A stretch of DNA of 64,000 nt from JBMYTN01 sp049604415 (GCA_049604415.1 JBMYTN010000022.1:1-64000), one strand, 5' to 3'. Numbered from the stretch's first letter, positions 43,384 through 52,489 are shown. Notes: generated by a model from the letters alone, not told the origin. Numbers and translations: made by a program.

Positions 43384-44274
43384 TTAGGAGGCACCCAACA
43401 CCCGGCCAGCGACGGCAGACAGCCGATCCACCAGAGCCGGATCGCGTTTTTCCGGGGCGGTGATGATCGCCGTGTCCAAAGCGGTGTGGCAGCCATCGGG
43501 CAGCGGATAGGGGCGGCCTTTCATCATCGGAGCCACCGCCTTGACCAAGGAGCGGGCCTTGTCGGCATTGTCCATCAGCACCTTGATGATGGCATCGACG
43601 GTGACATTGTCATGGTCGGGGTGCCAACAATCATAATCGGTCACCATGGCCACGGAGACATAGGCCATCTCCGCCTCCCGGGCCAATTTGGCTTCGGGCA
43701 TATTGGTCATGCCGATCACATCACAGCCCCAGCTGCGATAGAGATTGCTTTCCGCCAGGGTCGAGAATTGCGGACCCTCCATGGCCAAATAGGTGCCGCC
43801 AATTTGATGCGGGATATCGGTGCCGCCCAGAGCCTCGGCGACTTTGTCCGACAGCCAGCTGCTGACCGGATGGGCCATGCTGACATGGGCGACCAAGCCA
43901 TGGCCGAAGAAGGACTTTTCCCGGGCAAAAGTGCGGTCGATGAACTGGTCGACCAGGACAAAGGTCCCCGGCGGCAATTCCTCTTTTAAGGACCCGACGG
44001 CGGAAACGGACATGATCTCGGTGCAGCCCGCCCGCTTCATGGCATCGATATTGGCCCGATAGTTGATCGAGGACGGCGAATGCGGATGGCCCCGGCCATG
44101 GCGCGGCAAAAACACCATCGGCTGGTCGCCCAAGGTGCCAAACAGCAAGGCGTCGGAAGGCTCGCCAAAGGAGCTTTCCACCCGCTCCCAGCGGGTGTCG
44201 GTCAGGCCATCAATGTCATAGACCCCGGAGCCACCGATCACGCCCAGAACCGATTCCTTATATCCGTCGCTCAT
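43384..44274 (-). CDS. mtnP: S-methyl-5'-thioadenosine phosphorylase
   Basis: A 296-residue trimeric-type nucleoside phosphorylase. It contains VLGVIGGSGVYDIDGL near the start, FLPRHGRGHPHSPSSINYRANI (phosphate-binding region), FVLVDQFIDRT, and MEGPQFSTLAESNLYRSWGCDVIGMTNMPEAKLAREAEM. It releases adenine from methylthioadenosine and yields methylthioribose-1-phosphate for MtnA. I prefer the ATG at 44274, after AGGGAG, over one 60 nt upstream. It is the first gene of the three-gene salvage operon. Confidence 0.96.
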   Translation of the reverse strand: MSDGYKESVLGVIGGSGVYDIDGLTDTRWERVESSFGEPSDALLFGTLGDQPMVFLPRHGRGHPHSPSSINYRANIDAMKRAGCTEIMSVSAVGSLKEELPPGTFVLVDQFIDRTFAREKSFFGHGLVAHVSMAHPVSSWLSDKVAEALGGTDIPHQIGGTYLAMEGPQFSTLAESNLYRSWGCDVIGMTNMPEAKLAREAEMAYVSVAMVTDYDCWHPDHDNVTVDAIIKVLMDNADKARSLVKAVAPMMKGRPYPLPDGCHTALDTAIITAPEKRDPALVDRLSAVAGRVLGAS

Positions 44275-44429
44275 GCCGTCTTGGCTCCCTGTTTCCATGC
44301 GGTGGCCCGGGGCGACCCCACTGTTCGGAGGCATAGAGGCTCAGAACCGGTGGGGACGGGGCAAAAAGAAGGTCCCCAGGGGGACTGTTGGGCTTCCATA
44401 TAGAGACGAAGCCGCTCCCCGCCAATGAA

Positions 44430-44457
44430 AAACCCCGCTGAAGGCTCAGCGGGGTTT
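44430..44457 (-). terminator. Rho-independent terminator of petABC
   Basis: AAACCCCGCTGA and TCAGCGGGGTTT form a perfect 12-bp stem around a 4-nt loop. Read on the minus strand it lies about 50 nt after the petC stop and is followed by a TTTTTC run. Confidence 0.88.
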
Positions 44458-44507
44458 CCCAATCTCAGTCCCTATGTGGGACGTGTTTGATCACCGACAG
44501 GGTCGGC

Positions 44508-45350
44508 TTAGTGACCTTTGACGTCGCGCCAGATGCTCAGCTTCAGAGCCAGCAACATGGCGGTGAAGACCGTCAGGAAGATCAGCACCTTGATGCCCAT
44601 GGACTTGCGTTCATTGAGCTCCGGTTCCGCCGCCCAGTTCAGGAACGCAGCAATGTCCTGCGCCTGCTGGGAAATGGTGGCCTCGGTGCCATCTTCATAT
44701 TCAACGCCTTCTTCCCACAGCTGCGGCGGCATGGAGATCGCGTAGCCGGGGAAATAGGGGTTGAAATACTTATCTTCCGGAATGGTCACTTCTTCCCCAT
44801 GGGAATCCGTGGCGTATTCTTCCGGAACTTCCCCGGTAGACAGGTCCTGGTCATAGCCGGTCATCAGGCTATAGAGGTAGTTCGGACCATCCATGCGGGC
44901 CTTGGCCATCAGCGACAGGTCGGGCGGCAAAGCCCCACCATTGGCCGACGCCGCAGCTTGCTCATTGGGGAAAGGCGGCACAAAGCGATCCGCCGGAATG
45001 GCTTCCCGGAAGAACATGTCACCGAATTCATCGGGGCCATCTTCGACCTCGAAGCTCGACGCAATGTCCTTCACCTGATCTTCGGAGAAGCCGATTTCGG
45101 TCAGGTTGCGATAGGCCACCAAACGCAGAGAGTGGCAGTTGCCGCAGACTTCCGAATAGATCTGGAAGCCACGCTGCAGCTGGGCCTGGTCATAATGGCC
45201 GAACAGGCCAGACCAGCTCCAGTTGACTTGCTTATACTCGGCAGACGCGCCAGCAGCTTTGGCATCCTCCGCCGGGGTGAAGACCCCAGCGGTCGCGGTC
45301 AGGGCAGTGATGCCCGCAGCCGCAAGGATGGTTTTGAGAGTATGTCTCAT
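44508..45350 (-). CDS. petC: Cytochrome c1 of the cytochrome bc1 complex
   Basis: A 280-residue protein with an N-terminal signal (LKTILAAAGITALTATAGVF). The heme attachment site CGNCH lies in IYSEVCGNCHSLRLVAYRNL. The axial Met lies in the region ending YAISMPPQLWEEGVEYEDGTEAT. A C-terminal anchor helix (SMGIKVLIFLTVFTAMLLALKLSIW) completes the layout. It transfers electrons from the Rieske protein to soluble cytochrome c. It is the last gene of the petABC operon, 26 nt after petB, and a strong terminator follows. Confidence 0.98.
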   Translation of the reverse strand: MRHTLKTILAAAGITALTATAGVFTPAEDAKAAGASAEYKQVNWSWSGLFGHYDQAQLQRGFQIYSEVCGNCHSLRLVAYRNLTEIGFSEDQVKDIASSFEVEDGPDEFGDMFFREAIPADRFVPPFPNEQAAASANGGALPPDLSLMAKARMDGPNYLYSLMTGYDQDLSTGEVPEEYATDSHGEEVTIPEDKYFNPYFPGYAISMPPQLWEEGVEYEDGTEATISQQAQDIAAFLNWAAEPELNERKSMGIKVLIFLTVFTAMLLALKLSIWRDVKGH

Positions 45351-45376
45351 GAGTCCTTTTCCTTCCTTGCGATCCG

Positions 45377-46606
45377 TTATTCCGCCGCCTGCGGCGTCAC
45401 TGGGGAACTGATGCTTTCTGGCAGGGGTTTGGGTCGCTCAAACCACCCGATCAGAGGCAGGAACACCAGCAGATGCAGGAAGTAGTAGATGGTCGCCAGA
45501 CGGCCGATGGTCACATAGGGTTCCACCGCTGACATGGCCCCGATATAGCCCAGGATCAGGCAATCGACGGCGAACAGCCAGAAGAACCATTTGTAGACCG
45601 GACGGAAGGTCGCCGAGCGCACCTTGGAGGTATCGAGCCAAGGCAGCACGAACAGCACCAGGATGGCCGCGAACATTGCGATCACACCGCCCAGCTTATC
45701 GGGCACCGCCCGCAGGATCGCGTAGAACGGCAGGAAGTACCATTCCGGAACGATATGCGGCGGGGTCACCAACGGGTTGGCCGGGATGTAGTTGTCCGGG
45801 TGGCCCATATAGTTCGGCGCGAAGAACACGAAGTAAGCAAACACGATCAGGAACACGCCCAGACCGAAGGCATCCTTGACGGTGTAATAGGGGTGGAAGG
45901 ACACAAAGTCATTCGGACCCTTGGCGTCAATGCCCAGCGGGTTGTTCGATTTCTTCACATGCAGCGCCCACAGATGCAGGAACACCACCGCGAAAATCAC
46001 GAAGGGCAGCAGATAGTGCAGGGCGAAGAAGCGGTTCAGGGTCGGGTTGTCGACGCTAAAGCCACCCCAGAGCAGGATCACGATGTCCTCACCCACCCAG
46101 GGGATGGCGGAGAACAGGTTGGTGATCACGGTGGCACCCCAGAAGCTCATTTGGCCCCAAGGCAGCACATAGCCCATGAACGCGGTCGCCATCATCAGGA
46201 GCAAGATCACAAGACCCAGCCACCACAACACTTCGCGTGGTGCTTTATAGGATCCGTAATAGAGGCCCCGGAAAATGTGAATATAGACCACGATGAAGAA
46301 CATCGAGGCACCATTCATGTGGATATAGCGGATCAGCCAGCCATAGTTCACGTCGCGCATGATGCGCTCGACGCTGTCAAAGGCGTAGTCCACATGGGCG
46401 GTGTAGCTCATCGCCAGGAAGATCCCGGAGACGATCATGATGACCAGGGCGATCCCGGCCAGGGAACCGAAGTTCCAGAAATAGTTCAGATTTTTCGGAG
46501 CCGGATAAACAACCATTTCCTTGTGCAGCAGGGTGACGACCGGCAGGCGGTCATCAAGCCACTTCACAGCTTTGTTGTTCCATTCCGGCGGGGTGTACAT
46601 AGCCAT
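45377..46606 (-). CDS. petB: Cytochrome b of the cytochrome bc1 complex
   Basis: A 409-residue membrane protein with eight helices. The quinol-oxidation site motif PEWY is present (VPEWYFLPFYAILR), as is the family block FMGYVLPWGQMSFWGATVITN. Two pairs of heme-ligand histidines lie in the second and fourth helices (YIHMNGASMFFIVVYIHIFRGL, and LHYLLPFVIFAVVFLHLWALH). It carries the two b hemes and both quinone sites. It starts 11 nt after petA. Confidence 0.98.
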   Translation of the reverse strand: MAMYTPPEWNNKAVKWLDDRLPVVTLLHKEMVVYPAPKNLNYFWNFGSLAGIALVIMIVSGIFLAMSYTAHVDYAFDSVERIMRDVNYGWLIRYIHMNGASMFFIVVYIHIFRGLYYGSYKAPREVLWWLGLVILLLMMATAFMGYVLPWGQMSFWGATVITNLFSAIPWVGEDIVILLWGGFSVDNPTLNRFFALHYLLPFVIFAVVFLHLWALHVKKSNNPLGIDAKGPNDFVSFHPYYTVKDAFGLGVFLIVFAYFVFFAPNYMGHPDNYIPANPLVTPPHIVPEWYFLPFYAILRAVPDKLGGVIAMFAAILVLFVLPWLDTSKVRSATFRPVYKWFFWLFAVDCLILGYIGAMSAVEPYVTIGRLATIYYFLHLLVFLPLIGWFERPKPLPESISSPVTPQAAE

Positions 46607-46617
46607 GGGGGCTGCTC

Positions 46618-47169
46618 CTATCCGATCCGAATGGTTTCATCGTCCAGGAAAGCATATTCCGGAACGGGCAGATTAAGCGGAGCCGGACCTTTGCGGATCC
46701 GACCGGAGGTGTCGTAGTGCGAACCGTGGCACGGGCAGAACCAGCCGCCGAACTCACCTTTTTCGTCCGCATCGCGTTGACCACCGGGGATGCAGCCCAA
46801 ATGCGTGCACACCCCAACCATCACCAGCCATTCCGGCTTCTGGACGCGGTCGGCATCGGTTTGCGGATCGACCATGGAGCCCAGATCGGCATCCGCAGCC
46901 TGCGCCGCAGCGATGTCATCGGCGGTGCGGTGTCGAATAAACACCGGCTTGCCGCGCCACATCACGGTGATCGCTTGGCCTTCCTCAACCACTGAAATGT
47001 CCACTTCCGTGGACGACAGCGCCAAGGTATCGGCCGCTGGGTTCATTGAATCGATAAACGGCCAAGCCACCAGGGCGGTACCCACCGCGCCCATGGCCAG
47101 GGAGCCGTAAATCAAAAAGTCACGGCGGGTATCACCCCCAACCGCATCGGGCGTTTCGGCTTGAGCCAT
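46618..47169 (-). CDS. petA: Rieske iron-sulfur protein of the cytochrome bc1 complex
   Basis: A 183-residue protein. It has a short N-terminal twin-arginine-type start (TRRDFLIYGSLAMGAVGTALVAWP) that serves as signal and membrane anchor. The 2Fe-2S ligand motifs are VCTHLGCIPGG and FCPCHGSHYDTSGRI, each with one Cys and one His. It shuttles electrons from quinol to cytochrome c1. It is the first gene of the operon; the ATG has AGAGAGG upstream. An upstream frame extension of 50 residues is not supported. Confidence 0.98.
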   Translation of the reverse strand: MAQAETPDAVGGDTRRDFLIYGSLAMGAVGTALVAWPFIDSMNPAADTLALSSTEVDISVVEEGQAITVMWRGKPVFIRHRTADDIAAAQAADADLGSMVDPQTDADRVQKPEWLVMVGVCTHLGCIPGGQRDADEKGEFGGWFCPCHGSHYDTSGRIRKGPAPLNLPVPEYAFLDDETIRIG

Positions 47170-47979
47170 GCTTGAGTTTCCTCTCTCCAAATCCGTCCCG
47201 TCCAGGTTCATCGCGACCGATCGCCTGTGGATCACGCCAGGGATCCTGGTGGCGGTGGCCGGACAGACCGGCAATTCGGCAAACCATTGGCCCTGGGTCC
47301 CCGCCCATAACAAAACCAATGATCAGCAGACCATTCACGCGGGACAAGACGCCACGCAGACAGGCAGGGATCCCAAGATCCCTTCCATCAACCACAAGAC
47401 GGACCATCCAATCGGCTTGGCCCTGTTGGTTCTGCGAACCCCCTCATCTAACGCGTCTGCCGCTCATCCCCCCCGGTGACAGCGCGGCTGTTTGCCCCAT
47501 GTCCAATTTATGTCCCCCAAAATCCCGGGGGCCGGTCCATCGGCAGTTCGGTGTCCGATATCAGACACCTAGCGGCAAACCATGCGGGTTTTACGGCAAT
47601 TCACCAATTAGGGGAAGCCCAAAGATCAATGACACGTGATGGAAAGTATTGGCGGGTTTAAAACCCCTTAGTGGAGACCCGTAAGGGCGGTATTGGGGCG
47701 CGAGCCATGGATTTCTGCGGAGTCTGGTTCCGACCTCTCCGCTTGGGATCTGGCCAGATCGTCCCCCAGCCCGAAAACTCCGGAAAAACTGGCAAACCCA
47801 GCCCCACAGTGCCAATGCCTATCCATGGTGGAGGAAAACCGGTTTCCTGCACCGACTGGACGACTTCTTGGTCTGTTGAGACGGTTTCCTTGCCAGAAGC
47901 AAGGCCTCAGAGCGGCATTTTCGGCCCCGGAGTCGCCCAAAGGTCTGTATGGTCACCGGACAAAATCAGGACATCACCC
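47170..47979. other. Long intergenic region between divergent petA and trmL
   Basis: About 810 bp without a convincing gene; open frames here (for example the 103-codon extension before TrmL) lack homology-like features and ribosome binding sites. It must contain the petABC promoter on the left and the trmL promoter on the right. The only clear structure is the palindrome at 47550-47569. A short inverted run GGGTTT/AAACCC lies near 47656. Confidence 0.55.
47550..47569. promoter_or_regulatory. 20-bp palindrome, possible operator
   Basis: GGTGTCCGATATCAGACACC is a near-perfect palindrome (one mismatched pair) centred on GATATC. It lies about 380 nt upstream of petA and 410 nt upstream of trmL. 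I do not recognise the regulator, and the distance makes either target uncertain. Confidence 0.4.
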
Positions 47980-48477
47980 ATGCGTCTCGCCCTTTATCAA
48001 CCGGATATCCCGCAAAATGCTGGCACCATAATGCGGCTTTGCGCCTGTATGGGCGTTCCCTTGGACATTATTGAACCCTGCGGCTTTGTCCTGGATGACA
48101 AACGCCTGCGCCGGGCCGGGATGGATTACCGGGATCTGGGCGAGGTCACCCGCCATTTGTCCTGGGAGCATTTCCTCGACAGTCCGCCTCTCCAGCGCCC
48201 GAACAGCCGGTTGCTACTGCTGACCACCAAAGCCTCGATCCCCTATGTGGAGCACCCCTTCAGTGACGGCGACATTTTGCTGCTGGGCCGGGAAAGTGCC
48301 GGGGTCCCGCCCGAGGTCCACGCCCGGGCCGATGTCCGGCTGTTGATTCCGATGCGTCCGGAAACAAGGTCGATCAATGTCGCCTTATCCGGGGCCATGG
48401 TGCTTGGCGAAGCCTTGCGCCAGACCGCAGGCTTTCCCGCCCCAGTGGCTGCCCCAGTGACTCCGGCAGCGGGGTAA
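47980..48477 (+). CDS. trmL: tRNA (cytidine(34)-2'-O)-methyltransferase
   Basis: A 165-residue SPOUT methyltransferase. It begins RLALYQPDIPQNAGTIMRLCACMGVPL, contains LLLGRESAGVPPEVH, and ends with the knot motif IPMRPETRSINVALSGAMVLGEALRQ. TrmL 2'-O-methylates the wobble nucleotide of certain leucine tRNAs. The ATG at 47980 follows CAGGA. The last 15 residues are Pro/Ala-rich. The gene converges with the SGNH hydrolase. Confidence 0.95.
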   Translation: MRLALYQPDIPQNAGTIMRLCACMGVPLDIIEPCGFVLDDKRLRRAGMDYRDLGEVTRHLSWEHFLDSPPLQRPNSRLLLLTTKASIPYVEHPFSDGDILLLGRESAGVPPEVHARADVRLLIPMRPETRSINVALSGAMVLGEALRQTAGFPAPVAAPVTPAAG

Positions 48478-48496
48478 CACCCAGTTTGTCTGCGCC

Positions 48497-49279
48497 CTAA
48501 CCCAGCGCCGCACCAACCGCTTTTAAGGGCGTGAACTGGTTTTTCGGACCGTCTTGGGCCGGGGGATGGCCATCAATCAGGGTCCGCCAGGGCACCCAAG
48601 CCGCCACCGCCTCGGCAATGGCCTGATGACCATCACCGCCGGGATGGATGCCATCGCCCAAATAGAGGGCCGGGTCCCAGCGCGGATCTGCCGCCAGCAC
48701 CGAGGCCAGATCCAGATAGTCCACATCCATCCTGGCGGCCAAACCCGCATAGGCCCGGTTCAAGGCTTTGACGCAATCGGCGCGCACCTTGCCGCGAAAG
48801 GCCGGGCGAGAGACCTGACGCGGCCACGCCACCACCCCGGCCTCGCGGGCGGGAATGGTCGGTCCGATCCACAGCACCGGCCACAGATCCTGGATCTCGC
48901 GGATCAACCGCTCCGCCGAGGTCAAGGCGTTGGGCAGATTGGCCCCCAGCCCTTCCAGCTCAGACTCCACCAGATCGCCATGGCCGATTTGCAGAATGAT
49001 CGCACCCCGCGATTGGGGTTTGGTCATGCGGATCGAGCCCAAACCGATGGCCCCGTCCAAGCCGGAGCGCTCAGGGCGCAAATCCATCCGGCATTCCGCC
49101 TCCCAGCGGATGCGGCCGGACAGGTCGGAGACCTGCTCGCCGGGGACCGAAAGCGGGAAAGCCCGAAACCGGTCGCGATGACCGGCCTCGCGGGCAATCA
49201 GGCGCTGAACCCAGCCGCCGCCGGTTTCATCCCCCATGCCGAAGGAGACGGAATCTCCAAAGAAACAGAGGTCAATCAT
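48497..49279 (-). CDS. SGNH/GDSL-type hydrolase
   Basis: A 260-residue protein of the SGNH superfamily. Block I is DLCFFGDSVSFGMGD with the nucleophile Ser. Block III-like sequence is IILQIGHGDLVE, with His in place of the usual Asn. Block V is YLGDGIHPGGDGHQAIAEAV with the catalytic Asp and His. The family comprises esterases and lipases acting on varied substrates. There is no signal peptide, so it is likely cytoplasmic. I prefer the ATG at 49279, which has GGGAG five to six nt upstream, over one 12 nt earlier. Confidence 0.88.
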   Translation of the reverse strand: MIDLCFFGDSVSFGMGDETGGGWVQRLIAREAGHRDRFRAFPLSVPGEQVSDLSGRIRWEAECRMDLRPERSGLDGAIGLGSIRMTKPQSRGAIILQIGHGDLVESELEGLGANLPNALTSAERLIREIQDLWPVLWIGPTIPAREAGVVAWPRQVSRPAFRGKVRADCVKALNRAYAGLAARMDVDYLDLASVLAADPRWDPALYLGDGIHPGGDGHQAIAEAVAAWVPWRTLIDGHPPAQDGPKNQFTPLKAVGAALG

Positions 49280-49378
49280 CGGAACTCCCATGCTTTCGAT
49301 ATAGTGCTGCCCAAAGACAGCCTATGCCGAAAGCCTAGGTCTCCCTGTGATGCCCGTCACAATTGGGTAAAAATCGGA

Positions 49379-50794
49379 CTATCCTGGGTCCTGTTGGTCC
49401 TTGACCCAGGCCAACAACGCCGCGCGGTCCAGCCCCATGCCAGCGCGCAACCAATGGTCCTTGGCCCGGGCCAACACGCGCCCGACCTCCGGCCCCGGGG
49501 CCAAACCAAGGGACATCACCGCCGCGCCATCCAAGGGGAAGGGCGGCGGATCCCAGGCCAAAACCCGATCCAACAGCGACCGCCAGGCCTCGGTCTCCTG
49601 GGCCGAAGAGCGCTTTTCGCTGTCCCGATCAGCCGCCCAGGCCAACAGCAGGCGATCGAGCACGGCCTGCGGGCCTGCGCCATCCAACATCACCGCCAGA
49701 TCCGCCTGGGACATGTCTGGGCGGGGAGGCACGCCCGCCAAAGCGCTCAACCGCGCCTGCTCCGCCCGGGATAGCTTCCAGCGTCGGCTTAACTGTTCAA
49801 CCAAGTTGGTTTGGTCCGCTGTGCTGCGATCCACGGCCCCGCAGCCGACCAGCGCCCCAAGACGCCGCAGGGGGTCCGGCCCAACGCCCTCGGCCATCAC
49901 GCCCCGGTCTTCCAGGAACACCACCATGCGCAGCAGGGGGACGGTCTCGCCCTCGGGCAACACCCGCTCCAACACCCCGGCATCCCGCATGGCCAAGAGG
50001 GAGGGCACCGGATCCGGGGCCGCCAACAGCTTTAGGATTTCGGTGCGCACCCGCTCAATGGACAAGCTGTCCAGCCCGTCGCGCAGCTGGGCGCAGGCCG
50101 CCATGCCCTCGCCATTGGGATAGCCAATGCCAAGCCGGGCGTGGAAGCGGAAGAAGCGCAGAATGCGCAGATAGTCTTCCTGGATCCGGTCGCTGGCCCG
50201 CCCGATGAAGCGAATATGGCGGGCATGCAAATCGGCAATGCCGTCGAAATAATCATAGACCCAGCCTTGCCCATCGGCCGACAGCGCATTGACCGTAAAA
50301 TCCCGCCGGGACGCATCCTCTCGCCAGGATCTGGTGAACTCTACATCCGCGTGGCGGCCATCGCAGGCCACATCCCGGCGCAGGCTGGTGACCTCAAAGG
50401 TCTGCCCATCCACCACGGCGGTGACGGTGCCATGGGACAGGCCGGTGCCGATCCAACGGATCCCGGCAGCCTCCAGGGCAGCACAGCTTTGGTCGGGCTC
50501 CAGCGGGGTGGCCACATCCAAATCGGCAATGACGGCGCTGATGCCATCGCCCGCCTTGCCCGCCCCGATCAAGGCATCGCGCACACTGCCACCGACAAAG
50601 CGCGGGGCCAGGGCGGGTTGGTCTTCCGGGGTTAAGGCCTGAAACAGCCGCTTCACCTCCGGCGATTGCCACCAGGGTTGGGGCGGCAATTGGCCCACCG
50701 GCTCATGCTCTTTGGCGCCCTTCAGGATCCCGGCTTGCCGCTGGGCGGTCGGGGAGTCCTTGGGGTCAGACTCATTGCGGTAACGCGAGCCCAC
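49379..50794 (-). CDS. cca: CCA tRNA nucleotidyltransferase
   Basis: A 471-residue class II CCA-adding enzyme. The nucleotidyltransferase motifs are FVGGSVRDALIGAG, ADLDVATPLEP (catalytic Asp pair), RRDFTVNALSADGQGWVYDYFDG, and YLRILRFFRFHARLG. The C-terminal part is helical. The Pro-rich N-terminal extension of about 40 residues is atypical. The GTG start at 50794 overlaps the upstream membrane-protein gene by 23 nt; a later GTG or TTG start is possible. It adds or repairs the tRNA 3' CCA end. It is the last gene of an operon with DUF1285, a NUDIX hydrolase and a small membrane protein, an order common in alphaproteobacteria. Confidence 0.94.
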   Translation of the reverse strand: MGSRYRNESDPKDSPTAQRQAGILKGAKEHEPVGQLPPQPWWQSPEVKRLFQALTPEDQPALAPRFVGGSVRDALIGAGKAGDGISAVIADLDVATPLEPDQSCAALEAAGIRWIGTGLSHGTVTAVVDGQTFEVTSLRRDVACDGRHADVEFTRSWREDASRRDFTVNALSADGQGWVYDYFDGIADLHARHIRFIGRASDRIQEDYLRILRFFRFHARLGIGYPNGEGMAACAQLRDGLDSLSIERVRTEILKLLAAPDPVPSLLAMRDAGVLERVLPEGETVPLLRMVVFLEDRGVMAEGVGPDPLRRLGALVGCGAVDRSTADQTNLVEQLSRRWKLSRAEQARLSALAGVPPRPDMSQADLAVMLDGAGPQAVLDRLLLAWAADRDSEKRSSAQETEAWRSLLDRVLAWDPPPFPLDGAAVMSLGLAPGPEVGRVLARAKDHWLRAGMGLDRAALLAWVKDQQDPG

Positions 50795-51113
50795 GGTCTA
50801 ATCCCGGCTGTGTGCGCTGTGCCCCGGCATCCTCGCTTGCGGCCTCCTCGGCCTGGTTTTTCCAGGCATTGCCGGGCAAGGTCGGTTCGCTTGACCGCTC
50901 CCCGCCATAAAACAGGGTCGCCATGGTACCGACAACGACGACCAGAAACACCACCGTTGCAAGCCCAAACCAGGGCACCGATTGCAACAGCGGCGGCAGG
51001 CTATCGGGATCTTCGCCCCGGGCCCTGGCATTGGCCCGGCGGACGGCAATCAGGCCCATCAGGACCAGGATCGGCAGAATCAGGGAAAGGGTAACAACGA
51101 CCGCAGGACTCAC
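50772..51113 (-). CDS. Small membrane protein, DUF6111-like
   Basis: A 113-residue protein with two predicted membrane helices (VVVTLSLILPILVLMGLIAV and WFGLATVVFLVVVVGTMATLF) joined by a basic loop, and a polar C-terminal tail. Position between the NUDIX gene and cca is the usual place for DUF6111 in alphaproteobacteria, which is why I use that name; the sequence match is only approximate. Function unknown. It starts 3 nt after the NUDIX stop. Confidence 0.7.
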   Translation of the reverse strand: MSPAVVVTLSLILPILVLMGLIAVRRANARARGEDPDSLPPLLQSVPWFGLATVVFLVVVVGTMATLFYGGERSSEPTLPGNAWKNQAEEAASEDAGAQRTQPGLDRGLALPQ

Positions 51114-51116
51114 CCG

Positions 51117-51860
51117 TTAGGCTCCTCGCTCAATTTCGGAACGGGGTTGGTCCAAAGACGCGCTCGGCCAATCCTCCGGCCCGGACCATGGCTTTAAAAC
51201 CTCAAACAGGTTCATCAGCATGGCTGCCGTGGCCCCCCAGATATGGCGTTCCTGAAACGGGATCGCAAAGTAAGTCCGCACCTCGTCCTTATAATGCTTC
51301 ACCTCGCGGCGGTGATGGGCCGGATCGAGGATGAAATCCAACGGCACTTCAAAAAAGTCATCCACTTCCGAAGGGTCCGGCTCCAGCACGCCCAGGGAGG
51401 CCGGATCGACCAACCCGACCACCGGGGTGACCAAAAAGCCAGTGATGGTGACATAGTCATCCAACCGCCCGACCACGGTCACGGCGTCTGGCGGCAGATT
51501 GATTTCCTCTTCCGCCTCCCGCAGGGCAGCGGTTTCCGGGCCGTCATCCTCTTCTTCCAGCCGTCCGCCGGGGAAGGAGACCTGGCCGCCATGGTTGCGC
51601 AAATGCGCCGTGCGTTGGGTCAGCAGCACCGTCAGGCCATCGGGATGGGCCACCAGCGGCACCAGCACAGCAGCGGGCCGGGTGCCATTGCGCTTGCGGG
51701 CATAGCCCGCTGCGGTGCGGCGCAGGCTGTCGGCCATATCCTCGCCGAGCCCTTCTTCATGGGCAATGCGCAAAGCCGCCTGCAAATCCGAGCCATGGCC
51801 CCGCCCGGACGCCTGTTTCAGAATATGCGTCAGTCGGCTGGCCAGATCTGTCGGGCTCAA
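51117..51860 (-). CDS. NUDIX CoA pyrophosphatase
   Basis: A protein of about 247 residues. The CoA-pyrophosphatase signature precedes the Nudix box: LTQRTAHLRNHGGQVSFPGG. The box itself is GRLEEEDDGPETAALREAEEEINL (G-x5-E-x7-REAxEEI-type). It hydrolyses CoA or its derivatives to 3'-phospho-AMP and phosphopantetheine. The start is uncertain. The TTG at 51860 overlaps the DUF1285 stop (TTGA) and has a strong GGAGG site; an ATG at 51926 would add 22 residues but lies inside the DUF1285 gene with a weaker site. Confidence 0.88.
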   Translation of the reverse strand: MSPTDLASRLTHILKQASGRGHGSDLQAALRIAHEEGLGEDMADSLRRTAAGYARKRNGTRPAAVLVPLVAHPDGLTVLLTQRTAHLRNHGGQVSFPGGRLEEEDDGPETAALREAEEEINLPPDAVTVVGRLDDYVTITGFLVTPVVGLVDPASLGVLEPDPSEVDDFFEVPLDFILDPAHHRREVKHYKDEVRTYFAIPFQERHIWGATAAMLMNLFEVLKPWSGPEDWPSASLDQPRSEIERGA

Positions 51861-52489
51861 TGGCCCTCCGATCCGGTCTCGTCCCAATCCATCTCGCCCA
51901 GCGAGAAGAATGCTCCCTTGCTCCATACCCCATACCGGACTCCGTCCGGCCCTTCTTGGGCCACACCACTGGCGACCAGTTCATAATAGACCGGGCGGGT
52001 CATCCGCGCCTCCAAGCCGGGGCGGACTTCCACATAAGGCGACGGCTCCCTGGTCACGGGATCGATACTGACCCGGATCGGATGCTCCGGGCCCGCCGTG
52101 ATGATCTCATCGGTATTGATTCGAAAGCTTAGGATCTGTTCGGACGCTGCTGGCGTACTGATGAACAACTCCACCGCCACAAACGGGACATCATCTACCT
52201 CAATAGTCCCACTTTCGGTCGGCGTAATCAACCAATAGGACCCATCCTCACGCCGTTGTAATACTTGAGCAAACAAGCAGACCATTTCGTGTCTGTTTAT
52301 TGGCGATCCGCGATAGTACCATGTTCCGTCTCGGCCAATGCGGATGTCGAAGCTTTGACAAATCCCACCTTCCGGGTGCGAATTGATCGGAATTCCCTTC
52401 GGCAGACCTTCCGGTGCCCAATGCACTGGGCCGAGCGGTGGGACAGAAACGCATGGAGACCGGATTTGTAAGGGCATGAGTCGCTTCAT
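51857..52489 (-). CDS. DUF1285 domain-containing protein
   Basis: A protein of about 210 residues. The family pattern is clear: FDIRIGRDGTWYYRGSPINRHEMVCLFAQVLQRREDGSYWLITPTE, then VDDVPFVAVELFIS and ARMTRPVYYELVASG near the end. Its function is not known; it is conserved beside the NUDIX and cca genes. The reading frame extends upstream, but the sequence before about residue 1 of this call is unlike the family. No strong ribosome binding site marks the start. It is divergent from the moxR gene. Confidence 0.87.
   Translation of the reverse strand: MKRLMPLQIRSPCVSVPPLGPVHWAPEGLPKGIPINSHPEGGICQSFDIRIGRDGTWYYRGSPINRHEMVCLFAQVLQRREDGSYWLITPTESGTIEVDDVPFVAVELFISTPAASEQILSFRINTDEIITAGPEHPIRVSIDPVTREPSPYVEVRPGLEARMTRPVYYELVASGVAQEGPDGVRYGVWSKGAFFSLGEMDWDETGSEGH

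Noticed and set aside
47168..47479. 103-codon open frame between petA and trmL
   Set aside because: It overlaps the petA start region, has no ribosome binding site and no protein-like composition.
47671..47979. In-frame extension upstream of TrmL
   Set aside because: TrmL proteins begin at MRLALYQPD-type sequence, a ribosome binding site precedes that ATG, and the extension has no recognisable features.
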